The notes: generated by a model from the sequence alone, not told the origin. Shown: positions 36,154-44,931, numbered from the stretch's first letter. The stretch: DNA of 64,000 bases from JBJGXI01 sp045635475 (GCF_045635475.1 NZ_JBJGXI010000010.1:1-64000), one strand, 5' to 3'. Numbers and translations are program-made.

Positions 36154-38760
36154 GTGGCGAGTAAATTGAGTAATGAAATTAAAAATAATAACTACCGTCC
36201 AGAAGACGATTTTATCAGTTTGTCGAGGCAAAATGCCCATGAAAAGGAAAAGAAGGAAGAAACAAAAAAGCGCAGACGCTTAGGTAAGTATCTATTATTA
36301 CTCGTGTTTGCAGGCTTTATCTATCTCATCTTTTTATTTGGCAGCCCAGTTCTGAACTATGTTAAGGACGGCTTTGCCAATTATGAGTCGCTGCCGTTTT
36401 TTGGTGATGACGATGATGGCTATGTTCTGCCACAGCCAGTAACGAACACCGAAGATTTGCCATATCCAGAGGATTCCCCACGGCCTGCTGACCCTGTTGC
36501 TGCAGAGGAAGGGGAAGAAACTCCTGAATCGGAGCCGACAGAGGGAGACGGTACTTCTGATGAAGGTGAGGGTACTTTAGATCCAGACGGAGCAACAGAC
36601 CCAGAACCGACTGATGAGGAAAACACACCTGATGCAGGGGACGCTTCAACCGAGGAGCCGAATAACCCGAATTATGAATTAGAAGTGGTTAGCACCCCAG
36701 GTGATGAGGATTCGCAACCGAATAACAATGGCGAAATCATTTTGTTCGGTGAAGAAGACACGACATTAAAAGGTGTCTATGGCAACCGTGATTTCTATTT
36801 TACATTGCCGCTAAGCAGTATCGGATCGGAGAGTTATGTTGAACTAACGTTAAGTTCGTCCGAGCTGTTATTACCTGAGCTATCAACATTTACCGTGCTA
36901 GTGAACGATAAGCCACTCGAAAGCATCTCGTTCGACGAGGTGTTTGAATATAAGACGCTAAAGATTCCGCTCGACAAATCATTTTTAAAAGAAGGCGTTA
37001 ATAAAATTTCGATTGCAGCACAAACGTATATTAATGATAATATGTGTTTTGATCAAACCGATGCAGCGAACTGGGTAGTTGTTCATAAATCATCTTACGC
37101 ATTTATTGATACGAATGAAGCGGTAATTACCGACGATTTATTGAAAAATTTCCCTTATCCATTTATAACATCTGGCGCGCAGGACGAAATTAATACGAGC
37201 ATCGTTATTCCGAACGATAGCAGTGGCGATGTGATCAAGACGGCGGTTAATATTAGTCAGTATTTATCACAGCAAACCACCGGAAAAGCAGTTGTTCCTG
37301 TACTGTTTGAAAGTGAATGGAGCGAATCGTCCGAGCAGCAGCACGTGATCGCTGTCGGAGAAATCGATGCCTGGACTGGCGCAATTGGCAACAAAATCAC
37401 GTTCAAGGATCAAAATCTGCAGGATAATGAGCTATACTTGCACAACACCATCGAACAGACAGAAGCGAAAGAACGACAAATCCTGTTCGTGACAGCAAAT
37501 AATGAGCAAACGTTAGTGGAAAAAGGCACATTCCTGACGAATCCAGAAATGAGACAGCAGCTAACTGGAAATTCAATTAAAATCGGCAGCATGCCAACGA
37601 TGACATCTACTTCTGCTGATCCGGAAATGAATTTACAGCTTGTCGATCAAGCACTCGTGCTCGATGACACGCGACTCACGAGCCAAACGTTTTACTTGGA
37701 TATTCCATCGTATTGGACAATCCAGGATAAAGGAACATTAGAGTTAAAATTCCGTGCATCGCCATTATTAAATGAATGGCAGGATGAAGACTTACAAGAT
37801 CAGCTCGGGTTAACCGCCTATGTGAATGGTACGCCATACACGGTGCCACTGGCGAGCCTACTTGAAGATGACATGCAAGAGGATGATATTTTCAGCTACA
37901 GTTTCCAGATTCCCAGAGAGTTGATTGCAGGTCAATCACTCGTGCCGGTAAGTTTTGAATTTAACTATCCACACACACAGGAAGGCTGTCGGAGAAATTA
38001 TAAGAGCGGCAACTGGGTGACGATTGAACAAGACAGTGCACTAGCAATACCGCACGAAATTGCTGGCGGCTTCACGTTTACGAACTGGCCAGCAGCGTTA
38101 ATGAATGAATCGAGTGGAAATTATGAAAATGTGGCCTTTGTATTGCCGGAAAACGTTGAAAGCAAAGGGCTTAATCAGTTATCGTTACTCGTTAACAATC
38201 TAGCAAGCTATCGGGATTTTACCAACTATAAGGTTGTGCGTGGTGATACGAGTGAACTGGAAGGGAATACGCTCCGAGAATATCATTTTATTTTCTTAAA
38301 AGGACCAGATGACGGTTTTGAACAAGCGAGCGACGATCTACTCATTCCATGGGATCAAAACAGCGGACTCAACTTGGCTGAATTCGGTTTTATTGAAGAA
38401 ACCGCTAATTATGTATCATGGATGCAGCCGTCCTATTATAACGGTGATAAAGCGATGGTCTACTTCCAGTCACTTGATGAAGAAAAAGATTACCCTTATG
38501 TACACGATAAGTTTTTCAGCTTACTAGGTGAGCTCGATCGTAGCAAAGACAGCACGATCATCGTCGTAAACAAAGCGAATCAAGCATACACATTCGGCGA
38601 AAAACAAGCTAGCGGCGCCACTCCAGTAACCGGCGGCATCGCAGCAGGTGAGGAAGAATCAAGCAATATTCTGCTATACGTAAGCATCTTTGCCGTGATC
38701 TTCCTTCTATCGATATTATCGTTCTTTGTGATATGGAGAAGACGACGAAGAGAAAGTTAA
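36154..38760 (+). CDS. ydaN: BcsB-like polysaccharide synthase accessory protein (YdaN-like)
   Basis: The 868-aa protein has a basic cytoplasmic N-terminus, a membrane span near 43-62, an acidic Glu/Pro/Asp-rich linker (about 105-190), then a large extracellular BcsB-like beta-rich region (YGNRDFYFTLPLSSIGSESY, VLVNDKPLESISF onward), and a C-terminal span with RRRRRES. BcsB proteins pair with the synthase and guide the polymer through the envelope. The operon ends here, with a strong terminator following. The start is GTG; a TTG/ATG slightly inside is possible. Similarity is by architecture and motifs. Confidence 0.85.
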   Translation: MASKLSNEIKNNNYRPEDDFISLSRQNAHEKEKKEETKKRRRLGKYLLLLVFAGFIYLIFLFGSPVLNYVKDGFANYESLPFFGDDDDGYVLPQPVTNTEDLPYPEDSPRPADPVAAEEGEETPESEPTEGDGTSDEGEGTLDPDGATDPEPTDEENTPDAGDASTEEPNNPNYELEVVSTPGDEDSQPNNNGEIILFGEEDTTLKGVYGNRDFYFTLPLSSIGSESYVELTLSSSELLLPELSTFTVLVNDKPLESISFDEVFEYKTLKIPLDKSFLKEGVNKISIAAQTYINDNMCFDQTDAANWVVVHKSSYAFIDTNEAVITDDLLKNFPYPFITSGAQDEINTSIVIPNDSSGDVIKTAVNISQYLSQQTTGKAVVPVLFESEWSESSEQQHVIAVGEIDAWTGAIGNKITFKDQNLQDNELYLHNTIEQTEAKERQILFVTANNEQTLVEKGTFLTNPEMRQQLTGNSIKIGSMPTMTSTSADPEMNLQLVDQALVLDDTRLTSQTFYLDIPSYWTIQDKGTLELKFRASPLLNEWQDEDLQDQLGLTAYVNGTPYTVPLASLLEDDMQEDDIFSYSFQIPRELIAGQSLVPVSFEFNYPHTQEGCRRNYKSGNWVTIEQDSALAIPHEIAGGFTFTNWPAALMNESSGNYENVAFVLPENVESKGLNQLSLLVNNLASYRDFTNYKVVRGDTSELEGNTLREYHFIFLKGPDDGFEQASDDLLIPWDQNSGLNLAEFGFIEETANYVSWMQPSYYNGDKAMVYFQSLDEEKDYPYVHDKFFSLLGELDRSKDSTIIVVNKANQAYTFGEKQASGATPVTGGIAAGEEESSNILLYVSIFAVIFLLSILSFFVIWRRRRRES

Positions 38761-38768
38761 TCAAGAGC

Positions 38769-38806
38769 AACTCTGCTGACAGGTATGTCGGTGGGGTTGT
38801 TTTTTT
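38769..38806 (+). terminator. Rho-independent terminator of polysaccharide synthase operon
   Basis: A 13-bp stem with wobble pairs (AACTCTGCTGACA with TGTCGGTGGGGTT) and a 4-nt loop is followed by seven T at 38800-38806. Confidence 0.9.
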
Positions 38807-38828
38807 GGGTGGTTGCTGGATTCCTTGG

Positions 38829-38960
38829 GGTGGGCGTGCGATTATTGGAGCGAAGCGAGCGATTTCATATCTCGAGCGCGCGGTATCAAATAGCAGGTGC
38901 ATGATTATGATATCGAAGCGAGCGATTTTGCACCCGAAGTGCGCGGCCCCCGAACCGTGT
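38829..38960. repeat. Degenerate 21-bp tandem repeat (about five units)
   Basis: Units begin GCGTGCGATT, GCGAGCGATT, GCGCGCGGTA, GTGCATGATT, GCGAGCGATT and GTGCGCGG, each exactly 21 bases apart. The same unit type, inverted, is at 28079-28175. Both arrays lie immediately after a terminator. Confidence 0.72.
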
Positions 38961-39052
38961 CGGCGCAGCTTTCCTTCAACCGGCAGTTAATTAACGGCCA
39001 CTTATAAAAAGCTAATCGAGCGTGTTTGCTTTAACACGGCCCCTAAGACAAC

Positions 39053-39087
39053 CGGCACTTCATTAAAATATAGTTAATGAAGTGCCG
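39053..39087. repeat. Perfect 13-bp inverted repeat
   Basis: CGGCACTTCATTA (39053-39065) pairs exactly with TAATGAAGTGCCG (39075-39087) with a 9-nt loop. The 420-base gap 38961-39378 around it also has several CGGCCA words but no gene. Confidence 0.7.
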
Positions 39088-39378
39088 CTGTATTTGGTTA
39101 ATCGGCCAAGTGTAGGGGGATAACGAGGAAAGCTATGTCCGAATAGAGACTAATCGGCCAAATCTAAAGGTGTAACCGTTAAACTCTAGTCAATTAAAAT
39201 GGTAACAGCCATGTTTAGTCGCCTATCCACAAAATCTATGGCTAATTAGGGTCAGCCAATATATAAACCGAGAGTGATCCCTTATCAACATCGCCCACCC
39301 AATAACCGGCACTTATTCAACAAATCTAACTAGGCACCAATCCCCCTCTATCAGCATAAACAATACTGAGGTGGTCTC

Positions 39379-39564
39379 ATGCAATCAATAAAAAAGATGT
39401 TTAAATTAATCAGCTTTTTCACTATATTCCTGCTTTTGTTCGGTTTCTTCGTAGTATTTCTAGTATATGTTGTGCCTATTATTGGCTTGAAGACGGTGTT
39501 AATTTTTCTAGGCGTTTTCCTTGTTTTATATATAGTCGATGCGATTCGACACATGATTAGTTGA
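39379..39564 (+). CDS. Small hydrophobic membrane protein (61 aa)
   Basis: The protein reads MQSIKKMFKLISFF, two membrane segments (TIFLLLFGFFVVFLVYVVP and a second after GLKTVLIF) and a short charged end (DAIRHMIS). A GAGGTGG ribosome site four bases before the ATG supports it. I do not recognise the family. It lies alone between the synthase operon and the riboswitch; the riboswitch promoter lies after its stop, so it is a separate transcript. Confidence 0.62.
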   Translation: MQSIKKMFKLISFFTIFLLLFGFFVVFLVYVVPIIGLKTVLIFLGVFLVLYIVDAIRHMIS

Positions 39565-39610
39565 CGAATGAAGTAATTTTCAAAAAAATGCAAAAATTAA
39601 CAAAAAGCTG

Positions 39611-39638
39611 TTGATTCCTGTAGAAATATGTATATAAT
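39611..39638 (+). promoter_or_regulatory. Sigma-A promoter for riboswitch-controlled gene
   Basis: TTGATT (39611-39616), a 16-base spacer and a perfect TATAAT (39633-39638) place transcription start about 35 bases before the aptamer. Confidence 0.7.
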
Positions 39639-39681
39639 AGGCAGTATAATCATACTTATAGTATAAAAAATCGATAAAAGC

Positions 39682-39755
39682 ATACTCATCAAAAGGTGAG
39701 GACGCAAAGCTATAGGGGCTAAAGGAATTTCCTATGCCAGCCAGTTACCGAAATC
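39682..39755 (+). promoter_or_regulatory. c-di-GMP-I (GEMM) riboswitch aptamer
   Basis: The aptamer shows the GEMM hallmarks: a CTCATC-AAAA-GGTGAG tetraloop hairpin, then GACGCAAAGC (39701-39710), a GGGGCTAAAGG...CCTATGCCAGCC hairpin and AGTTACCG (39743-39750) at the 3' side. This order matches the class that binds c-di-GMP. A TTACCGA strand at its end can pair either with TCGATAA before the aptamer (P1, one mismatch) or with TCGGTA in the terminator loop. Confidence 0.93.
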
Positions 39756-39772
39756 CCAAATATCAAATTTTT

Positions 39773-39820
39773 AAAAGGGGCTTACTCGGTAGTATATATC
39801 GATGTAAGCCTTTTCATTTT
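39773..39820 (+). terminator. Riboswitch expression-platform terminator
   Basis: AAAAGGGGCTTAC pairs with GTAAGCCTTTT (two-base bulge), followed by CATTTT. TCGGTA in its loop is complementary to TACCGA of the aptamer, suggesting competing structures. If P1 formation by ligand frees the terminator, c-di-GMP would turn the gene off; the direction is inferred. Confidence 0.82.
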
Positions 39821-39999
39821 AGTGGGGTTACTATATAGTAGATTTTATAGACACACTACCCAGCTAAGAAGTTACTTCTGATTTTTGATGAAATGATATG
39901 CGGAAGGTACTTGTAATATAAAAGTCACCATAATTCGGTAATGAAACTTGTGATTTACTTATCATACATAACTAACTCTCAACAAGGCGGTGAGTAACG

Positions 40000-42156
40000 G
40001 TGCATATTTTTAATAACATTCGAAAAATCAAAGATAACTTATTACCTTCTAGTGAAGCAATTCTCGATCAGATTACCAATGGTTTTTTCATGATCAGCGA
40101 CCAGTGGGAAATTCTCTATATTAATACTTGTATCGAAAAATGGTTCCAACAATCAAAGGAATCATTAATCGGGCGGAATTTTTTTGAAGCATTTCCTGGC
40201 GTCATTGGTACGCGAGTTGCACACTATTACGAAAAGACGATGAATGAGCGTATTCCTCACACGTTTGAAGATTATTATGCACCAACTGGATTATGGACTG
40301 AAATCAGCGTCTACCCTTATGAACATGGAATTATCGGATATATGACAAATATTACCACAAAAAAGCAGAATGAGCATAATATGAAACATATGGAGAACCA
40401 TGACTATTTGACTGGATTGCCTAATCGTAGGTACTTCGAGGTGAAATTAAATACATTAATTGATGAAATAAAAGAGAATGGGAATGCCGCATTTGCTCTA
40501 TTGCAAATCGATATCGATCGGCTCCGATACATCAACGATACATTAGGACATTATACTGGTGATGAATTGATTAAACAACTCGCGATTCGGTTGCAGGATA
40601 AAATTGGAGATAAAGCATTTATTGCACGGTTAAGTGGTGATGAATTTTCCATCATAATCGACCGAGGCGAGCTTGATGAGCGGGAGGTAGAATCAATCGC
40701 ACGCAGTATTGTCAAGGATACGGAACGGACCCCTTTTCTTATCGGAGATCAAACCCTTTACGTCACGATTAGCCTTGGCATGTGCTTATATCCGGAGAAT
40801 GCCAATTACGTGCAATCGCTAATCGAAAATTCAGGACTCGCTCTTTACCGTGCCAAAAGACAAGGTGGCAATACGTATCAAACGTTTAATCTAATTAAGG
40901 ATATTGATACATTTCGCCAATTTTCATTGGAAAAGGACATGCGTAAAGCAATTCAAAATAATGAGTTCGAACTTCACTATCAACCGCGCGTAATCGTTGA
41001 CAGTGGTAGAATCCAGAGTGCGGAAGCGTTAATTCGCTGGAATCACCCATATTGGGGCAGGCTTTCACCAGCAGATTTTATTCCGCTCGCAGAAGAGACA
41101 GGCTTTATCCATCCACTTACAAAGTGGGTAGCACAGACGGTATGTCAGCAGCTTAAAGAATGGGAAAACGAAGGCATCTCACTGATCCCGATTTCCATAA
41201 ATGCATCGGCACATTGCTTTTTGGCAAGAGATTTCGTCGCAAGTATTCGAGAGATATTAACGGACATGCAGGTGGACGGCAAATGGATAGAAATTGAAGT
41301 AACCGAGACATTCATGTTGGATTCACAAACGCAAACAGAAATAACGATCAAGCAGCTGAGGGAACTTGGCATAAAGATTGCGTTAGATGATTTTGGTACA
41401 GGCTACTCCTCACTTGCTTATTTAACAAAATTTAAACCGGACGTGCTGAAAATGGACCGATCAATCTTGCAAGATGTAACCAACAGTCCCTCGAAGGCAG
41501 CAGTTGTAAAATCAATCATTCATTTGGCACATGGGCTTGGTATTGAAGTGGTTGCAGAAGGGGTTGAAACAGAAGGACAGCTGCAGTTTTTACATGAGTA
41601 TGAATGTGATCAAATCCAAGGATATATTTATAGTAAACCGATTCCTGCATATGAACTGTTGAAGCTAATTGCCAAGCGATTCTTACTCCCTGTTGATCAT
41701 GAAAATAAGCTGAAACCGTTTGTTGATAAGAGACAGCATGCACGCGTGCCATTGTTTTTTCCGTCAAGTGCGCAAATGATGATTAGTAGTGTACAGGGAA
41801 AGACGATTCATACCGAAGGAACAGAAATATTAATTGAAGATATTGGAATTGGAGGACTGCGTTTCTTAGCACATCTAAGCTTAGGAATCAGTGACGACAT
41901 CATTTTTAAATTCCAACTGAGAATCCTAGGCGATAATCTTACCGTTTATGGAAAAGTGGTTTGGCAAAAAGAAATCGAGCTCGATCTTTTCCAGTATGGT
42001 GTGTCATTTGTGATGGATAACGTGAAAGGTAGCCAGTTGGATCATACGGTGGATGAACTTATGCAACACTCGAAGATTAGTCCGTTTATACCGAATACAC
42101 CGTTAGTGAAAATGGACAAGATGCAGTATTTGGAGAATGTTGTGGCGAAGAAGTGA
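40000..42156 (+). CDS. PAS-GGDEF-EAL-PilZ c-di-GMP turnover protein
   Basis: The 718-aa cytoplasmic protein has a PAS domain (about 15-125), a GGDEF domain (motif ARLSGDEFSII near 210, no RxxD I-site), a complete EAL domain (AEALIRW near 345, IEVTET, ALDDFGTGYSS, LKMDRS and VAEGVETEGQ) and a C-terminal PilZ domain (RQHAR, then EDIGIGG where the usual serine is glycine). It may both make and hydrolyse c-di-GMP, with EAL activity clearly predicted. A c-di-GMP-I riboswitch and terminator lie upstream, giving product feedback. Start is GTG 40000 behind AAGGCGGTGAG. A terminator follows. Confidence 0.93.
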   Translation: MHIFNNIRKIKDNLLPSSEAILDQITNGFFMISDQWEILYINTCIEKWFQQSKESLIGRNFFEAFPGVIGTRVAHYYEKTMNERIPHTFEDYYAPTGLWTEISVYPYEHGIIGYMTNITTKKQNEHNMKHMENHDYLTGLPNRRYFEVKLNTLIDEIKENGNAAFALLQIDIDRLRYINDTLGHYTGDELIKQLAIRLQDKIGDKAFIARLSGDEFSIIIDRGELDEREVESIARSIVKDTERTPFLIGDQTLYVTISLGMCLYPENANYVQSLIENSGLALYRAKRQGGNTYQTFNLIKDIDTFRQFSLEKDMRKAIQNNEFELHYQPRVIVDSGRIQSAEALIRWNHPYWGRLSPADFIPLAEETGFIHPLTKWVAQTVCQQLKEWENEGISLIPISINASAHCFLARDFVASIREILTDMQVDGKWIEIEVTETFMLDSQTQTEITIKQLRELGIKIALDDFGTGYSSLAYLTKFKPDVLKMDRSILQDVTNSPSKAAVVKSIIHLAHGLGIEVVAEGVETEGQLQFLHEYECDQIQGYIYSKPIPAYELLKLIAKRFLLPVDHENKLKPFVDKRQHARVPLFFPSSAQMMISSVQGKTIHTEGTEILIEDIGIGGLRFLAHLSLGISDDIIFKFQLRILGDNLTVYGKVVWQKEIELDLFQYGVSFVMDNVKGSQLDHTVDELMQHSKISPFIPNTPLVKMDKMQYLENVVAKK

Positions 42157-42157
42157 T

Positions 42158-42197
42158 AAGGGGCCTTTGGATGATTGAGATCCAGGGGCTTTTTTTC
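42158..42197 (+). terminator. Rho-independent terminator of c-di-GMP gene
   Basis: GGGCCTTTGGAT pairs with ATCCAGGGGCT with wobbles; seven T follow at 42190-42196. Confidence 0.85.
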
Positions 42198-42308
42198 GTA
42201 AGGCCACTTAGGTTAAATGCACTTTTTACACTTAATGATTTCCAAAATTATTATCATGTATATCAAGTATGTGATTAAGTATATAATGAAATGAAAAGGA
42301 TGGTGTAG

Positions 42309-42452
42309 TTGGATAGCGAAGTAATCGGTGAAAAATTAAGAAGGATTCGTTAAGCTGAACTAGCTGATATTTCAGAGCTGCTGAAAGGAAAGTCACCTCT
42401 TAAACTACACACTTCGAATATTAAATTATTCGAAAGGAGACTCAGGAAATGA
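42309..42452 (+). pseudogene. Possible broken small gene with in-frame stop
   Basis: From TTG 42309 one frame reads DSEVIGEKLRRIR, a TAA at 42351-42353, then AELADISELLKGKSPLKLH and on to TGA 42450-42452, overlapping the ATG of the next gene. The parts resemble the first two helices of an Xre-type HTH with a deletion between them. The reading is weak and could be chance. Confidence 0.35.
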
Positions 42453-42874
42453 AACTATTAAAATGGATGATTGCGCTTGGTATCATCGGGGCTATCGTTT
42501 ACTTTGGTTACCCAATTGCTGCCGACCTTGCTTTAGATAAATCAATTGACAATATGAATTCGGAACTTGATAAGAACGGAAATGTTAATCAAATAAAAGC
42601 TTTTATCGAAAATGATTCACAACTAGCAAGTCTGATTGAGAACGATATAAAAGATATAGACGAAAGCACGTTACCATTCACAACAAAAGAAGAAGCGGCT
42701 AGAACAGTGATTCAAAAAGTTGGATTAGGAAATCTTATGGAAATCCAATCAAAGGTTAGCGATGGCGCAACAGAAGCAGAACAACAGGAGATCATCACAA
42801 TGCTGGAAGGGAAGTTAACCGAGGAAGAAATGCTAGCGATTAAAGTGATTGCGTATAAGGAATTTGTTGAATAG
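42449..42874 (+). CDS. Hypothetical exported/membrane-anchored protein (141 aa)
   Basis: It has an N-terminal membrane segment (LLKWMIALGIIGAIVYFGYP) and an acidic helical extracellular part (about 30-141) rich in Glu, Lys and Ile. A strong AAAGGAGA ribosome site precedes the ATG. I do not recognise the family. The start overlaps the end of a possible broken small gene. There is no clear terminator afterwards; a dispersed repeat follows. Confidence 0.72.
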   Translation: MKLLKWMIALGIIGAIVYFGYPIAADLALDKSIDNMNSELDKNGNVNQIKAFIENDSQLASLIENDIKDIDESTLPFTTKEEAARTVIQKVGLGNLMEIQSKVSDGATEAEQQEIITMLEGKLTEEEMLAIKVIAYKEFVE

Positions 42875-42894
42875 CAGTTGTTAATATAAGGGCC

Positions 42895-43140
42895 GTGCTG
42901 TCTGTGTTGAGCATGCACGCGGATTTGGCGGCCCCAGGCTTATTCTAATGAAAATCCATGTATGAAAACCCGAGCGGCCACCAGCGTGCTTATTTCTATT
43001 AAACAGAATACGGCCTGTGGTGTCCGCTTTGCCAACATCTACTAGATTGTCGTGTGAATGGGTATGTATTAATGAAAATCCGTGCTGTTGAGGTTGAGCG
43101 AGCACTGCGATTATTTGATGGGTTTCAAATAAAACGGCAC
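42895..43140. repeat. GCGGCCACC-type dispersed repeat, degenerate copy
   Basis: GCGGCCACCAGCGTGCTTATT, ACGGCCTGTGGTGTCCGC and AATGAAAATCCGTGC blocks match those of the 44.2-44.8 kb tandem array, but order and spacing are altered. The two outer blocks form an imperfect palindrome. Confidence 0.72.
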
Positions 43141-43204
43141 TTAATTAAATAATGTTTTTTCCATCCGTAAACACCCAAACTAAAACCGATTACCGCAATC
43201 CCAA

Positions 43205-44035
43205 TCATTCAAATGATCCTATATTCTCTTTCAATGCTTGATGTAAAGTTCCAAGTGTCCTGGTGTTCTGGCCGAACGATATTCCCAGTTGGGTTATTTT
43301 TTTTGCAACTTCCATTCGTAAGCCTGTGATTACTGTGTTGCATCCCATGTAGGAAATGCTGTCAATTATCCGTTTCAAGTGACCGATAATTTCACTATCT
43401 ATTTCGGCTACTCCAGAGAAATCGACAACTAATGTTTGTATTCGTGATTTTCCAATCTCTGACAAAACTTTTTCCTCAAGAATCTCAGCCCGGGATACGT
43501 CAATCGAACCGATTAAAGGTAAGATTCCTACAGAAGGATTTATTGGAATAATGGGTACCGACAAATTTTCAACCAATTCTCTTTGTGACTTAATTAATTC
43601 ATCCTTATATTTAGAGTAACTAATAAAAAATGCATTTAAAAATCCGTCTAGTTTACTATTAATGTCTTTTTCTAGTATGAAAAAGTTTGCCATTTGCTTC
43701 TCTAGAGAAATACTGTTACATTCCTGAATGAATTTCCACAAGGTTCTGCGAATAGCTTGTACCCACTCTAATTTGAAAGACAAATCAATAGATTGTGTTG
43801 CCCAAGCAATCCCTTCTTGTTTAGCAAAATCTGCGATTGCTTGCTCTTTACCCTCAATAATATCCAGTACTAGTTTGTGTGCGTTATTGACAAGGTCAAT
43901 GTTACCAATTCTTAAAATCTCGTCGATTTTGTCTCTAACATTCACCGCCTCATCTAGGAGTGTTTGTTCAAATTCTTGGCTATTATCCTGCAATAAGTCC
44001 TTAAGGTATAATGAGTCTCGGTAACTATAATCCAT
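43205..44035 (-). CDS. RsbR-like stressosome protein with STAS domain
   Basis: The 276-aa protein has an N-terminal helical, globin-like/RsbR-N region (about 1-150) and a C-terminal STAS domain (about 158-270; IIPINPSVGILPLIGSID, LVVDFSGVAEIDSEIIGHL, GLRMEVAKKITQLGI). This is the RsbR paralogue layout in the stressosome that feeds sigma-B. The usual phosphorylated threonines of RsbR appear replaced in the STAS segment (ser in DSEII, Lys in AKKIT), so control may differ. It has a sigma-B-type promoter upstream. The sequence GGGGGC precedes the ATG. No other rsb gene is seen nearby. Confidence 0.86.
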   Translation of the reverse strand: MDYSYRDSLYLKDLLQDNSQEFEQTLLDEAVNVRDKIDEILRIGNIDLVNNAHKLVLDIIEGKEQAIADFAKQEGIAWATQSIDLSFKLEWVQAIRRTLWKFIQECNSISLEKQMANFFILEKDINSKLDGFLNAFFISYSKYKDELIKSQRELVENLSVPIIPINPSVGILPLIGSIDVSRAEILEEKVLSEIGKSRIQTLVVDFSGVAEIDSEIIGHLKRIIDSISYMGCNTVITGLRMEVAKKITQLGISFGQNTRTLGTLHQALKENIGSFE

Positions 44036-44076
44036 CTCGTAGCCCCCTTGTTTTGTTAACCCCTGAAAATTTGTAT

Positions 44077-44102
44077 ATACCCTATAATATATATTGTAAA
44101 AC
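44077..44102 (-). promoter_or_regulatory. Sigma-B-type promoter of RsbR-like gene
   Basis: On the minus strand GTTTTA (44102-44097), 14 bases, and GGGTAT (44082-44077) match the sigma-B consensus GTTTAA-N12-15-GGGTAT closely. The start codon is about 40 bases downstream. Confidence 0.8.
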
Positions 44103-44184
44103 GTAAAAGTAAAATTTTAAATAAGAAATTAATTTTACACAGCGCTCACCGCCATGGATTCTAATGGACCGTGAACGAGATGTG

Positions 44185-44795
44185 GATTGTGCGGCCACAG
44201 ATGCGCTTAATTTAAAGAAAATCCGTGCTGTTAGTGCTGAGCGGCCACCAGTGCGCTTATTTGCATGAAATGAGACAGAATGGCAGTTAATTCACAGAAT
44301 AAGGTCGGTGGTGGCCGTCAAACTCGTGAAAATGGGTATTTGTCACAGATAGCAGCCGTGGTGTCCGTGGAACTTTGGCATTAGAGTGGTGCGGATTGTG
44401 CGGCCACAGATGCGCTTAATTTAAAGAAAATCCGTGCAGTCAAGGGCTGAGCGGCCACCAGAGCGCTTATATGTATGAAATGAGACAGAATGGCGGTTAA
44501 TTCACAGAATAAGGTCTGTGGTGGCCGTCAAACTCAGGAAAGTGGGTATTTGTCACAGATAACGGCCGTGGTGTCCGCAGAACTTTGGCATTAGAGTGGT
44601 GCGGATTGTGCGGCCACAGATGCGCTTAATTTAAAGAAAATCCGTGCAGTCAAGGGCTGAGCGGCCACCAGAGCGCTTATTTGCATGAAATGAGACAGAA
44701 TGGCAGTTAATTCATAGAATAAGGTCGGTGGTGGCCGTCAAATTCGTGAAAGTGGGTATTTGTCACAGATAACGGCCGTGGTGACCGCATAGCCC
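44185..44795. repeat. Three tandem ~209-bp units of the GCGGCCACC family
   Basis: Units start at 44191, 44400 and 44610 (GCGGCCACAGATGCGCTTAA), with spacings 209 and 210. Each holds a GCGGCCACCAG..GCGCTTAT arm and a complementary AATAAGGTC..GGTGGTGGCCGT arm about 80 bases later, plus GGGTATTTGTCACAGATA. Copies differ at few positions, so duplication is recent. No coding frame. Confidence 0.92.
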
Positions 44796-44876
44796 ACACC
44801 GTGATAAACGTTCGCTTCTCCGTGGCACCCTACCCACCTCCAAACAAAAAAATTATAATTTTCTTAAAATAACCAA

Positions 44877-44905
44877 TTGACAGATAATCAAAATGCATGT
44901 AACTT
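44877..44905 (+). promoter_or_regulatory. Promoter upstream of SAM riboswitch
   Basis: A perfect TTGACA (44877-44882) is followed after 17 bases by TAACTT, a weak -10 box. It is located about 30 bases before the SAM aptamer. Confidence 0.5.
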
Positions 44906-44931
44906 ATTAAGTACAATTTAATTAATCGATT

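Noticed and set aside
40624..40650. SGDEF in the PAS-GGDEF-EAL-PilZ protein as evidence of a dead cyclase.
   Set aside because: Serine is tolerated at the first position in active cyclases, so loss of activity cannot be claimed.
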